Source of the DNA: Palsa-504 sp963800415 | GTDB lineage: Bacteria > Actinomycetota > Actinomycetes > Streptosporangiales > Streptosporangiaceae | Assembly: GCA_963800415.1 (NCBI GenBank) | Contig: CAWDBS010000072.1 | Coordinates: 1-64,000, forward strand | Length of the DNA: 64,000 nucleotides | Direction of reading: 5' to 3' | Part shown: positions 1-10,042 of the stretch, in pieces | How the letters are laid out: each line of letters starts with the position of its first letter | Position numbering within the stretch: the first letter of the stretch is position 1 | Notes under the pieces: generated by a model | What the model was told of the DNA's origin: nothing | Databases searched by the model: none | The model's input: the letters and a program-made list of their open reading frames with translations, nothing else | Program-made: the position numbers and the translations under genes

Positions 1-1
1 C

Positions 2-235
2 ATGCGCTCTACCATAGACAAGGCAGGGCGGCTGGTTATACCCAAGGCGCTGCGGGACAGCCTCGGCCTGGTGCCCGGCGAGGTCGAGGTAACCCCGGAC
101 GGAGCCGGCCTGCATATCGAGCCGCTGGCCGACGACCGCCTAGAGGACGAAGACGGCCTGCTCGTCATCCCGGCCGCCGACGTCACCGTCAGCGACAACC
201 TCGTCCGGACGCTGCGCGATGCCAACCAGCGGTAA
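2..235 (+). CDS. AbrB/MazE-type antitoxin (VapB-like)
   Basis: A 77-residue protein with an N-terminal swapped-hairpin AbrB/SpoVT DNA-binding domain: the stretch TIDKAGRLVIPKALRD (residues 4-19) is the family signature. The acidic C-terminal half would wrap the toxin. It overlaps the start of the PIN-domain gene by 17 bp, the usual arrangement of a vapBC operon, so it is expected to neutralise that RNase and repress its own promoter. The start codon is at the left edge of the window but matches the usual family N-terminus, so the protein is probably complete. The promoter lies outside the window. Confidence 0.85.
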   Translation: MRSTIDKAGRLVIPKALRDSLGLVPGEVEVTPDGAGLHIEPLADDRLEDEDGLLVIPAADVTVSDNLVRTLRDANQR

Positions 236-647
236 CAGGCCGCAGCTCCTGATCGACACCAGCGTCGCCGTCGCCCTCGCGGTCGCCGGGCACGAGCACC
301 ATCAGGCCACCAGGAAGGCCATCGGCGGCCGGAGCTGCGGGCTCAGCGGCCACGCGGCCTTCGAGACCTTCTCCGTGCTGACCCGGCTGCCGCCACCCAA
401 CCGCCGCACCCCCGCCGCCGTGGCACGGTTGCTCGCACACAACTTCCCCGTTTCGCGGTTCCTCAGCGCCCAGGACGCGCAACGGCTCCATGCCAGGCTG
501 GCATCGCTCGGCATCGCCGGCGGCGCCGTCTACGATGCCCTCGTCGCCGCCACGGCAGCCGAACACGGGATCACGCTTGCCACCCGCGATCGCAGGGCCG
601 CCGAGACCTACCGCGCCCTCGACATTGACTTCGAACTGATCGATTGA
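219..647 (+). CDS. PIN-domain ribonuclease toxin (VapC-like)
   Basis: A 142-residue PIN-domain protein. The metal-binding acidic residues expected of a VapC RNase are visible: Asp13 in LLIDTSVAV, a Glu in HAAFETFSVL, and Asp residues in VYDALVAAT and LATRDRRA. VapC toxins cut tRNA or rRNA when freed from their antitoxin. The start overlaps the VapB-like gene by 17 bp, implying translational coupling. Length is normal for the family and no lesion is seen, so the pair looks intact. Confidence 0.87.
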   Translation: MPTSGNRPQLLIDTSVAVALAVAGHEHHQATRKAIGGRSCGLSGHAAFETFSVLTRLPPPNRRTPAAVARLLAHNFPVSRFLSAQDAQRLHARLASLGIAGGAVYDALVAATAAEHGITLATRDRRAAETYRALDIDFELID

Positions 648-772
648 CCTGATCACCGGCAGCATTGGGCTTTGCGCGGGTCATCCCGGCAAGCGTGGCT
701 CGCGGCCTACGGCGGTTGGCTACAGTCGCGTCAGAGGTAAGACCGTTTCCGGGATACGGGAGGACCAGGGCC

Positions 773-3150
773 ATGGCGACGGCGGCGCGTGACCGGCTGG
801 CCAGGACGCTGCGCGGCGACGCGCAGGCCGCGTTCAGCGTCGAACTGACGGCGAGGACGGACGACTTGAGCCTGGAGGTGGAGGGCTTCGGGCACGTCAG
901 GTTCCCGGTGACCCCGGCGAAAGCCCGCAAGCTCCTCGGCCTCGGTCAGCCGGCCCGGTTCGGCCGTGGCGAGGAGACGCTGACCGACCCGGACGTCCGC
1001 GACACGTGGGAGATCCCGAAGCACCTCGTCCGCGCCGAGTGGAACGACGCCACGCTGAAGGACATCCTCGCGACGGTAAAAGAAGAACTAGGACTACCGA
1101 ACGCGGCCGAACTGACTGCCGATCTTCACTCCCTCCTGGTCTATGAGACGAACCAGCACTTCCTCGCCCACCAGGACTCCGAGAAAGACGACTCGATGGT
1201 CGGGACCCTGGTGGTGACCCTGCCGTCCAGCTACGCCGGCGGCGAGCTGATGGTGGGGCACAACGAGGAGTGGAAGGCCTACCGGGGGTCGAAGACGGCG
1301 CTGTCGCTGGTCGCCTTCTACGCCGACTGCCGGCACGAGGTTCTCCGGGTGAAGTCGGGGTACCGGATCACGCTCACGTACAACCTGCTCCTGCACGGCG
1401 ACACCAGCCGTCCGGAGGGCGACGGCGGAACCGTCGCCGAACTGGCGGACCTCCTCCGCGAGCACTTCAGCACGCCGGTACCCCGCTATTACGGCGGACC
1501 CGCGACCGACCCGCCGAACCGGCTCGTCTACCTCCTGGACCACGAGTACACGCCCCGCGGGCTGAACTGGCGGCGGCTGAAAGGCGCGGACGCGAGCCGG
1601 GTGGCCCTGCTGCGGACCGCCGCGGGCAAGGCAGGCTGCGAGGCCGTCCTCGCGCTCGCCGACATCAAGACGACGCACAGCGCGTTCCCGGCCGATGAAG
1701 GCTACGGATACCGACGCCGGGGCTGGTATGACGACTACGACGAAGACGATGACGAGTACTCCGGCGGCGCGAGCGGCAGCGAACGCGAGTACGACATTCA
1801 GGACCTGGTCGACTCCGAGGTCACCCTCACCCACTGGACCGGGCCGGACGGTACCCGCCTGGAGGAGACCTCGCTGTCCGTGGACGGCGATGAGGTGTGC
1901 GCGTCCACCCAGACGGGCGACCTCGAGCCGTATTCCTCGGAGTATGAGGGCTACATGGGCAACTGGGGCAACACGCTGGACCGCTGGTATCACCGGGCGG
2001 CGGTCGTCGTGTGGCCGCGTGACCAGGCCTTCGCGAACCGCGCCGAGACCTCCCCCGCCTGGGCTCTTGACGAGCTCGCCGCGATGGCGTCATCAGGCGA
2101 CGTGCCGGGCGCGCAGGCCGCCGCAGCGACGCTCGCGCCCTTCTGGGACGGCGCCCGGCGCGGGCGGACACCGGAGGAGAGGGGCAGGGTCTCCGGGCTC
2201 TTCGGCAAGGCGCTGCTGGCGGCGGACGCCGTGGCGGACGCGGAAACCGCGGCGATGCTGCTGCGCCCGTTCCGCATTGAGAACCTGACTGACGCGTACG
2301 TGGACTCGTTCGGAAAGATCGCCGGCAGATACGGTCAGCGGTGGACGGCGGAACTGCTGCGGACGTGGTTCGGCGGAGAGCAGCCAGCGTGGGCATATGG
2401 CGGGGGAACGGAACGGCCGCAGTGGGTGGCGGAGTGGCTGCCCGGCTTGTGCGAGGGGCTGCACGCCACGGGCAGTGCTGGCGCGGTGGCCGCGCAGCGG
2501 CTCGTTGACCTGGCGTGGGAGTGGATCGGCAGGGACATCGGCACGGGGCTCGCGTCGTCGTCGCCCGAGCTACCGCGACAAGAAACTCGGCGACCTGGGT
2601 AAACCGCTCGCCTCGGTGCTGACGGCCGCCGCCGCGATCGGGGCAGCTAGCACACGAGACACTGTTTCCGGATATATCCGGGAAGCCGGAGGACGCGGTG
2701 ACCGTTCTGGAGATGTCCGCGCTGCGCGCCGCGGCGGAACTGTCCCGGGACGGCGCGCGCGGCGACGCTGGCTTCGGCGACCTGGCCGCCGACTGCGCGG
2801 CGCGGCTCCGCGCCCGGCTCGCCCGCCCGCAGCGCGCGTCCGGCGACTGGTCGATCGAACTGCCCGCGGGCGGCTGCACGTGCGACCTGTGCGACACCCT
2901 CCGCGTGTTCGCCGAAGACAAGAGCCGGCGCACCTTCGAGTGGCCGCTCGCCCAGCAGGGCAGGCAGCACGTCCACTCCCGGATCGACGCCGCCGAACTG
3001 CCCGTCACCCACGTGACCAGGCGGCAAGGCAGGCCCTACACGCTCGTCCTGAAGAAGACCGAGGCGCTCTTCGCCCGCGAGCAGGAAGCGCGGATCAGGG
3101 ACGAAACGGATCTGGAGTGGCTCGCGGCGCAGTGGAATCTCGGCGCTTGA
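773..3150 (+). pseudogene. 2OG-Fe(II) oxygenase, frameshifted near the 3' end
   Basis: A large prolyl-4-hydroxylase-type protein. The Fe(II)/2-oxoglutarate site is intact: HQDSEK supplies the H-x-D pair, CRHEVLRV the distal His, and GYRITLTYN the Arg that binds 2-oxoglutarate. ATG 773 is preferred over an upstream TTG at 665 because a GGGAGG ribosome site precedes it. The first frame stops at 2602. Homologous-looking sequence goes on in the next frame (SYRDKKLGDLGKPLASVL, about 2558-2640) and then in the third frame (DAVTVLEMSALRAAAEL to 3150). The tail has a CTCDLC motif and a region resembling the C-terminus of long 2OG proteins. So at least two frameshifts lie between about 2555 and 2695; they could be mutations or sequence errors. 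The N-terminal catalytic domain would still be made. Confidence 0.75.
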
Positions 3151-3183
3151 CCGGTGTAATCCCCGAGCCGGTAGCACAAAGCC

Positions 3184-3221
3184 GGGGCGCGGTTCCGGGA
3201 TTGCTCCCGGAACCGCGCCCC
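3184..3221. terminator. Strong inverted-repeat terminator
   Basis: A perfect 17-bp inverted repeat (GGGGCGCGGTTCCGGGA with its complement) around a 4-base TTGC loop, placed between the oxygenase stop at 3150 and the convergent secreted-protein gene. It has no long T-run, as is usual in actinobacteria, and could end transcription from both sides. Confidence 0.8.
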
Positions 3222-3297
3222 GAGCTTCTCACCGAACCCGTCGTGTGCCTATCGGCGCGACGGGCTCTCTGCGGTTCCTGCGGTCAGGCTGCTGCTC

Positions 3298-4457
3298 TCA
3301 GGGTGCCTCGGCCGAGGCACCCTGTACGCACCCACCGCCGGTTATGGCGAAGTCGCGGTTGCTGAACTCCTCCTGGGTCAGGAAGCGGTAACCGCCGATC
3401 ACCTGGTTGTGAGCCGCCCAGCCGGGCCCCGCGTCTGGCCGAAGATATAGGCGCACTCGTCGCCATTCTCGTAGCCACTGGAGTCGTACCAGCCGGTCAC
3501 GGTGTCCGGGTCGGTAATCGACTCCGAGATCTCGTGGCTTGTGGGGCTGACCTGGACGTCGCCGTCGGGGTTACCGTTCGGCGACTCGATCACGCCGAAG
3601 TTCTTCTCGGTGCCGCACGTGAACCCAACCTTCGACAAGTAGATCGGGTAGGGCATGTTCGCGTACACGGCGTTGCTCGCACCGTAGTTGTGGTAGGCGC
3701 AGTACGCCGCGCTCGGCTGGTAGTTGATCGTGCAAGCGTTAGCCGCGGTGGTCGTCGAACCGGCGAAGAAGCAGGACTCGACGTGCTTGGGCAGGTACAT
3801 CAGGTAGATGTGGGAGAGGTCATGCGGCAGGCCGTGGGCCGCGGTGACGCGGTCGGTTTCAGCCTGAACCTGGTCATCATCCAGGCAGGCGTTGTAGCCG
3901 GAGTTGTCAGCGTAGATCCCTGCGGTGTCCGTGCTGGCCACCTGGCAGCCGCTCGCGGGCAGCGGGTCGCTGTCAAAAATGGGGAAGCCGACCCCGATCT
4001 GGTAGCGGATTTGCCCGTTGCTACCGAAGTACTCCTTCGCCACCGAGTACACGTTGCTGTTCAGGCCGCTCGCCAATGCCACACTTTCGATATATTTACT
4101 GATGAGTAGCTCGTACGAAGCCGAGATCGGGTGGCCCGGCGGACTCCAGAAGATCGGGGTGACGATCAGCGGGCCGGTCGATCGCGTATCCATCACCGGG
4201 CCTCCGTGGAAGATCAGTGGCGGAGTGCCGCTGGCGGGGTCGCTGGCGCGGATCGCCGCGGCGTTCTTGACCGGACAGTTGCCTATCGCACGCACGACGC
4301 CGCTGATACCCTGAGCGCGGGCCGTGGCTTGGATCTGCGATTTGCAGGCGTTGGGTGCCGGCGCTGCGCTTGCCTGGGTCGTGGTCGCCATAGCGAGACT
4401 CCCCGCTACCAGGATCATGGCGGCGCCTAGACCCCATCGCTTGTGTGCGTTCTTCAT
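3298..4457 (-). CDS. Secreted protein, putative HExxE-type metallohydrolase fold, frameshift near C-terminus
   Basis: It starts with a clear Sec signal peptide (MKNAHKRWGLGAAMILVAG, cleavage near ASAA-PAP). The mature part is Cys-containing and ends in a SHEISESITDPD...GWYD...GDECAY region that recalls the HELAE/TDP...GWYD block of the phosphate-induced/EXORDIUM (Phi_1) family; that link is by motif only. The uninterrupted frame stops at 3399, but one base shift near 3433 restores GPGWAAHNQVIGGY...QEEFSNRDFAITGG and a stop at 3298-3300. That end looks like the authentic C-terminus, so either a recent 1-bp lesion or a base-calling error is likely. The last codons coincide with a palindrome at 3301-3322 (GGGTGCCTCGG and complement). 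Confidence 0.65.
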
Positions 4458-4629
4458 GCTTTCTCCGTTTTCGCGGATATCCAGCTGTCTGCCGGAGCCG
4501 TGACTACGGTACTGACGCAGAACGCACGCTTCCAGTCATACGCAAACAACTCCGCCAAATCTTGATGTGCTGACCCGGGTTACTTCAGAGTGCCCGCTAC
4601 CGAAGCCGCTGCATGGGCCGGCGACTGTC

Positions 4630-4752
4630 CGCTTGGAGGTCGAGGACCTGGCGGGCGCAGCGGACCTCCCGTGCAACCCCGCGTACAAGCCGATTCCCGG
4701 TCAGCACGCCACTATCCCCGGCAAGGTCGTCACCGTACTGCGCCGCGTCTGA
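4630..4752 (+). pseudogene. Relic of a LexA C-terminus
   Basis: The last 20 or so codons read NPAYKPIPGQHATIPGKVV followed by TVLRRV and a stop. This closely resembles the C-terminal end of actinobacterial LexA repressors (NPAY-x-PI-G-x-x-AT-x-LGKVV-x-VLR). No LexA helix-turn-helix, cleavage site or catalytic Ser/Lys region is found upstream, so only the tail remains. The rest of the 4458-4794 interval shows no gene. Confidence 0.55.
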
Positions 4753-4794
4753 CCGGCGACCAGGCGCGTAGCGATCCCGAACCTGGCCGGATCT

Positions 4795-5241
4795 CTACGA
4801 GTCAGCAGCGTCCTCGTTCTCTTCGGCCTTCTTGGCATTCCGCAATTCCCGGATGCTGTAGGCCATGGTCGCCAGCACGGTCAGGCCCCCTATGGCAATG
4901 CCCACGCCGGTTCCCGCGCCGGAAAATGGCAGCAGGTCCGTGAATATCAGCACAGCGCCAAGGCCGATGGAGCCTATGCCGAAAAGAACGGCAGAGGCCG
5001 TGGCGACTCGGTTAGCTGCCGCCATGAGGGCCGCCGACCGGGCGCGTGCCTGCACGGCGGCGAGGTTTCGTCTGGCCCATTGATACTCGATGGCGAACAC
5101 GGCCAGCGCCAGCGCTATGACCAGCAGGCCAGGGCCGGGTGCCACCAAGAGCACCACGCCGACGGCGAGGATCACTGTGCCTGCGACAGTGACCGCGATC
5201 CGGCGGAGCAGTCTAACCAGGTCCTTCACCTCTGCAATCAT
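4795..5241 (-). CDS. PGPGW-type transmembrane protein
   Basis: A 148-residue membrane protein. Helix pairs are visible at about residues 15-50 and 82-126, with the family landmark VAPGPGLLVI followed by ALALAVFAIEYQWARR. This matches the PGPGW putative transmembrane family (related to TIGR02611), whose biochemical role is unknown. The tail is charged (KKAEENEDAADS). It is followed by, and co-directional with, the gamma-carbonic anhydrase gene, with a short gap. Confidence 0.75.
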   Translation of the reverse strand: MIAEVKDLVRLLRRIAVTVAGTVILAVGVVLLVAPGPGLLVIALALAVFAIEYQWARRNLAAVQARARSAALMAAANRVATASAVLFGIGSIGLGAVLIFTDLLPFSGAGTGVGIAIGGLTVLATMAYSIRELRNAKKAEENEDAADS

Positions 5242-5303
5242 GCCAGGATGCTGCTATCCGGCCAGACCCGGGAGGGTGGTGTAGGCGTCGACCACCGCGC
5301 ATC

Positions 5304-5858
5304 TCACGCCCCTCCGCGGCGGTGCAGCTGGCTGAGCCCTAGGTACGTGGCGGCGTTGCGCTCGATCTCCGCGCGCTCTGCTTCGGACAGGTCCCGCCGG
5401 ACCTTTCCCGGCACCCCGGCCACCAGCACTCCCTCCGGGACCTGCTGCCCTTCGGTCAGCACGGCGCCGGCCGCGACGATCGAATGACGCGCCACGCGTG
5501 CCCCGTTGAGCACGATCGCGCCCATGCCGATGAGGACCAGATCCTCGATGGTGCACCCGTGCAGCGTCGCGTTGTGGCCGATGGTGACGTCCGAGCCCAC
5601 CGACAGCGGCACACCAGGGTCAGCGTGCAAGACGCACCCGTCCTGCACGTTGCTGCGCTCGCCGACCACGATGGTGTCACAGTCAGCGCGGAGCACGGCT
5701 CGGTACCACACGCTCGCCTCCGCGCCGATGGTTACGCGTCCGATGAGGACGGCACCGGGGGCGACGAAGGCGGTTGCGGCGACATCGGGACGGTCCTGGC
5801 CGAGCGCGACGAGGGACGGTACGCCGGCACCGGGGCCGGGCGCAGGCTGGCTGTTCAT
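5304..5858 (-). CDS. Gamma-carbonic anhydrase-like left-handed beta-helix protein
   Basis: A 184-residue hexapeptide-repeat protein. The repeats (IGRVTIGAEASVW, VVGERSNVQDG, VTIGHNATLHG, LIGMGAIVLNGA) form a left-handed beta helix. The metal ligands expected for the gamma-class are seen as a His in CVLHADPG and the pair in IGHNATLHG, and the RADCDTIVVG segment supplies the conserved Arg and Asp. Members hydrate CO2 or act as acyl-CoA-associated proteins (PaaY/YrdA-like), so the substrate is not certain. ATG 5858 begins a proline-rich, poorly conserved leader. Confidence 0.85.
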   Translation of the reverse strand: MNSQPAPGPGAGVPSLVALGQDRPDVAATAFVAPGAVLIGRVTIGAEASVWYRAVLRADCDTIVVGERSNVQDGCVLHADPGVPLSVGSDVTIGHNATLHGCTIEDLVLIGMGAIVLNGARVARHSIVAAGAVLTEGQQVPEGVLVAGVPGKVRRDLSEAERAEIERNAATYLGLSQLHRRGGA

Positions 5859-6051
5859 AGACCACCACTATGGGGTTTGCCGCCGCTCGCCGTAAACAGG
5901 CGAATTTGTGCTCGCGGTGGCCTCACGCGGGGCCTGTACCGGGCCCGTTCGGCCTCAGTCATCTGCTGCGCCGGTACCGCGAGCCGGGTGAGCGGCCCTG
6001 GCCTCGACCCGCTGACCGGAAGCCCGGAAGCCCGGAAGGGATAATGGGGTC

Positions 6052-7428
6052 ATGGCGTCCCCTGTCACCGGGCTGCCTGACGAGCTTGCCGGCCGTCAGG
6101 CCGGGCCGGGTGCGCCCAGCCCGATTCTTCCGAACGGTCCTGGCTATCCGCGCATCGTCCAGGCCTGGCTGTGGCTGAAGAAGCCGACGTGGTTCCTCGA
6201 CCGCTGCTCGCGGACCTACGGCGACGTGTTCACCATGCGCCTTCCGCTCGGCATCAACCTGGTCCACCTGGCCAGCCCCGAGCTGGTGAAAGCCGTGTTC
6301 GGCGGCGACAATGACGTGCTGCGGGCCGGTGAGGCCAACGCCGCGGTCCTCGAACCCCTGGTCGGCCCGCATTCGGTCCTCGTCCTGGACGGGCCGGAGC
6401 ACCTGCGCCAGCGCAAGCTGATCCTGCCCGCGTTCCACGGTGATCGCATGCGCGGCTGGGAGGCCGCCGTCCGCGACATCACCCGGGCGGAGATCGCCCG
6501 CTGGCCGGTGGGCAAGCCGTTCGCGCTGCGGCCCAGCATGCAGTCGATCACCCTGGACGTCATCGTGCGGGTCGTCTTCGGGGTCGACGGGAGTGCCCGC
6601 GGTGATGAGCTGCGCCGCCTCATCCTCACGGTCACCGCCGTCGGCCGCAATCCGTTCCTGCTCTTCGCCACGCGCGATCGCAGGCTCGGGCCGCACGCCC
6701 CGTGGGCGCGGTTCATCCGGGCCCGGGATGCGCTCCACGCGGCGCTGGTCGCGGAGATCCGGCAGCGGCGTGACGCACCCGACCTCGAGCAGCGCAGCGA
6801 CGTCCTGTCTTTGCTGCTGCTCGCCCGCGACGACGAGGGCCGGGCCATGACCGACGACGAGGTACGCGATGAGCTCGTGACCTTGCTGTTCGCCGGTCAT
6901 GAGACGACGGCTACCGCTCTGGCCTGGGCCTTCGACCTGCTACTGCACCATCCCCGCGCGCTGGGCCGCCTGGTCGCGGAGCTGGACCGCGGCGCGCCGG
7001 AGTACCTGGACGCCACGATCACGGAGACGTTGCGGGTCCGGCCGGTGGTCGCGCTCGTGGATCGCCACGTGCGCCGGGCCGTCAGGATCGGCGGGCACGC
7101 GATCCCCGCCGGAGCGATGGCGTGCCCCAACATCTACCTCGCCCAGCGGCGCGCGGATCTTTACCAGGACCCCGCCGCGTTCCGGCCGGACCGGTTCGTC
7201 GGCCAGCCGCCCCCGGCTTTCGGCTGGTTCCCCTTCGGCGGCGGCATCCGGCGCTGCCTGGGGGCCAGCTTCGCCACCTTCGAGATGCGGATCGTGCTGC
7301 CCGAGGTGCTGCGAGCCGTGACGCTGCGTCCCGCCTCCCGGCAGCCCGCACGGGTCCGCCGGGAGGCGGTGACGTTCGTCCCCCACGATGGCGCCCGCTG
7401 CGTCGTGACCGCCCGGATCCAGCCCTAG
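6052..7428 (+). CDS. Cytochrome P450
   Basis: A complete 458-residue P450. In order: the I-helix oxygen-binding motif FAGHETTATALAW, the K-helix ExxR as ETLRVRP, and the heme loop FPFGGGIRRCLGA with the axial Cys. It ends RIQP and has no N-terminal membrane anchor, as expected for a soluble bacterial enzyme needing separate ferredoxin partners. The loop and length resemble the CYP110/CYP102-like group of bacterial P450s more than short CYP107 types. No redox partner or pathway gene lies beside it, so the substrate is unknown. ATG 6052 follows a purine-rich GGAAGGG. Confidence 0.92.
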   Translation: MASPVTGLPDELAGRQAGPGAPSPILPNGPGYPRIVQAWLWLKKPTWFLDRCSRTYGDVFTMRLPLGINLVHLASPELVKAVFGGDNDVLRAGEANAAVLEPLVGPHSVLVLDGPEHLRQRKLILPAFHGDRMRGWEAAVRDITRAEIARWPVGKPFALRPSMQSITLDVIVRVVFGVDGSARGDELRRLILTVTAVGRNPFLLFATRDRRLGPHAPWARFIRARDALHAALVAEIRQRRDAPDLEQRSDVLSLLLLARDDEGRAMTDDEVRDELVTLLFAGHETTATALAWAFDLLLHHPRALGRLVAELDRGAPEYLDATITETLRVRPVVALVDRHVRRAVRIGGHAIPAGAMACPNIYLAQRRADLYQDPAAFRPDRFVGQPPPAFGWFPFGGGIRRCLGASFATFEMRIVLPEVLRAVTLRPASRQPARVRREAVTFVPHDGARCVVTARIQP

Positions 7429-7839
7429 GTGACCCGGGGATGCCAAACGGCTCCATCCTGACCATGAGCGCCTCTGCCGTGTTCACCCTGACGTGGGGCT
7501 GCTCACCGTGGCGGCTCTAGCCACGATGATGGCACCTGGTCTGCACAGTCTTGCCCCCGGGCGCCGTTACGGACGGTTACGGCGGGGGTCGTCGCGCAGC
7601 GCGCAAGTACCCGCCCAGTCTGGACGGGTGGTGACTCCTCGGCGATCGCAAGCCGAGGCGCGCAGATCGGGTCGTTCCGTACTCCAGCAGCGCCCGGATC
7701 TGCCGATGTGAGAGCGCTGTTTGACAGGTCCGTTACGCACTAATCTGTGATAAGTCGGGTGACATGGAAACGGGCTGAGACGAGTTAATGCGGAACTGCG
7801 ATCAGCGGCTACAACAAGAGTCATCGCGGCCATGAGAGA
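7429..7839. other. Intergenic stretch before the IS, no gene seen
   Basis: About 410 bp between the P450 stop and the left end of the ISAs1-type element. No open frame with family resemblance, no tRNA and no strong hairpin was seen. The last bases before the IS (CCATGAGAGA) do not match the first bases after its right end, so no target duplication is evident. Confidence 0.5.
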
Positions 7840-7857
7840 CAGGGCTGCGGACAAAGT
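7840..7857 (+). repeat. Left terminal inverted repeat of the IS
   Basis: CAGGGCTGCGGACAAAGT, an exact match over 18 bp to the complement of the right end. Both copies sit just outside the transposase: 178 bp before its first possible start and 12 bp after its stop. Confidence 0.93.
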
Positions 7858-8035
7858 ATTTCCGCTGTTCAAGCAGTGTCTTTGGGGCGGGCGGTGGGCG
7901 GCTGCAGGGCCTGCCCGTCTCCGTGCAGGGTTGGGGCTTCCGTTCCCAGGCCGGGGGGAATGCGGGCACCCGGGGGTCTGGTTACTGACCGCAATCTGGG
8001 CGCCGCTGGTTCTTGATGGCCGGCGGTGACTGGCC

Positions 8036-9385
8036 GTGACTGATCCGGCGGCGATCTGGTTACTTCACGGGCAGGGCAACGGGGTCCCGGATAAGACGAA
8101 GGGGTTCTCACATCTCTTCACCCGCCGGGAGGCCCCGTTGCGTGGCCAGTCTTGCATGCCCGTGCCCGCTGATGCCGCCGAGGCTGTGATCGCGGAGGCG
8201 GAGGACATCGCCCGCCGTGCCGCGGCAAGGGAGAAGGCGAAGGCCAGCCGGGGGGCCCGGCGGGAGGGAAAGCGGCGGCAGCGGGAGGCAGGCCGGGAAC
8301 GGAAGGCCGCGCATCAGCGGGAGCGGGACCGGGCGGAGCGGGAGCGGCTGCGCGCTGCGGCGGACGAGGCGCGGAGGGCGCTGCTGAAGCGGGCCGCGGC
8401 GCTGCGGGCAGCGTGCGGCGGGAGCATCCGGGACTGCTTCGCGGCCATGGCGGAGCCGCGCGATCCCCGCGGCCTGCGGCATTCCCTGCCGTGCGTCCTG
8501 ACGCTCGTGGTGATGGCCATGCTGCACGGCAAGACGAAGCTGGCCGGCATCACCGAGTGGATAAGGCACGCGGGCCAGGAGGACCTGGCCGCCGCCGGCG
8601 CCCGCACCGGCGGGGACGGCTTCCTCGTGGCGCCGTCGCCGAGGACGGTGACCAGGCTGCTGGGCATGCTCGGCGCGCAGGCCCTGTCCGACGCCGTGTC
8701 CAGTTATCTCGCGGCCGCGGTCCCGGCGGAACCGCCCGCGTACCCGGCGGCGGGGCCCGTCCTGCAGCCGCAGCTGGCCTGTGACGGGAAAGAGGTCCGC
8801 GGCGCGCTCCTGCCCGGCGGGACCAGGCTGTTCATCCTGTCCGCCGCGGCGGGCGGGATCGTGCTGGCGGACCGGGAGATCCCGGCCAAGACGAACGAGA
8901 TCCCGGAAATCGGGCCCATGCTGCGGGACCTGAACGGCCGGTTCCCCCTCGCCGGCTGGATCCTGACGGCCGACGCGCTGCACACGCAGCGTGACCTCGC
9001 CGTCCTGGCCTGCGAGGAGCTCCTGGCCCAGTACGTGCTGACCGTGAAGAAGAACCAGCCCGGCCTTTACGCCGCCCTCGATGGCCTGTGCTGGGCCGGC
9101 GCTCGCCGCCACGTCACCCGGGACAAGGGCCACGGCCGCCACGAGACCCGCCGCCACCTGGTCATGGACGCACCTGACGAGATCAGGGCCCTGTTCCCGC
9201 ACGCCGCCCAGGTCGCCCGCGTCGTCCGCACCCGCACCGTCACGTACTGGAAGGGCAACGGCAAGACCTGGACCCGCGTCACCCAGACCAGCAGCGAGAC
9301 CGTGTACCTGATCACCAGCCTCACCGCCCGCGAGGCCGGCCCGGAACACATCGCCGCCTACGCCCGCGGCCACTGGGGCATCGAG
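8036..9385 (+). CDS. ISAs1-family transposase, exon 1
   Basis: Encodes the first 450 residues of the transposase. ISAs1/H-repeat landmarks: the N-terminal block DPRGLRHSLPCVLTLV, CDGKEVRGA (first catalytic Asp), ILTADALHTQ (second Asp), VLTVKKNQP, and YARGHWGIE at the very end. The frame reads on only eight residues into the intron (VRHEVALCE) before a stop. An alternative start is ATG 8156 (residue 41); what precedes it looks less typical. Residues about 50-125 form an unusually long Ala/Arg/Glu-rich helical insert. The catalytic Glu region is at or just beyond the intron junction, so unspliced mRNA should give an inactive protein. Confidence 0.88.
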
Positions 9386-10042
9386 GTGCGACATGAGGTC
9401 GCACTGTGTGAGTGAGATAACTGGAATGGAGGGTCGAATGATCGACAGTTAACTCCGGGCGAGTGCTCAACGCCCGTTCCCGCTCCTGGCATGCGTCGCT
9501 GGCAACGGCGGGGTGTGAAGCCCGGGAGAAAGCCCGAGGGCCGGCGTTCCATCCGCTGGCTACAGGCAAGGGAAAGACCGGAAAGGGTGAATAAGGTGAA
9601 CCCCCGTAAGCTTCGTTACCCAGAACTCCGGAGATGGGAAGCGGAACCGGAGGAAAGGACCCGCCGCAGAGAGGCGGCAATGGTGGCTGAAGTTTCGATG
9701 TCAGCCATGAGAGCACCATGGTCCCGGAGTATAGGGGGCGCCCGAAACCGGTCGCGACTCACCAGTGCGGAACATGGAAACCCCGTCGCAGTCCAGTGGG
9801 AATGTCACTGGTAGGCGGACCGTGAGGGAAGCGGATATCTGCGGCGGGAACAGGACGGCCAAGAAGCAAACGACGGCAGCCGAAAGGCGACAGGAAAGCG
9901 AAGGCAAATGACTGCACCCTCCAATCGCGGTCGCCTTCGTATAACTGGCCGTATACCAGGCTGCGTGCCTGGGCCCGAAAGGGAGCTGACTTGAGCCGGG
10001 TGGCCCTTTGATGAATCAGAGCTAAGGAAACGCTGGAACCAC
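9386..10042 (+). ncRNA. Group II intron ribozyme, domains I-III
   Basis: About 657 nt of structured RNA before the intron protein. It opens with a hairpin, GTGCGAC and GTCGCAC around a 5-base loop. A candidate EBS1, TTCGATG at 9694-9700, can pair with the exon's last seven bases CATCGAG (9379-9385) with six Watson-Crick pairs and one G-U. A candidate EBS2, CCCAG at 9619-9623, can pair with CTGGG at 9373-9377. These pairings are read by eye and need a full fold. Confidence 0.8.
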
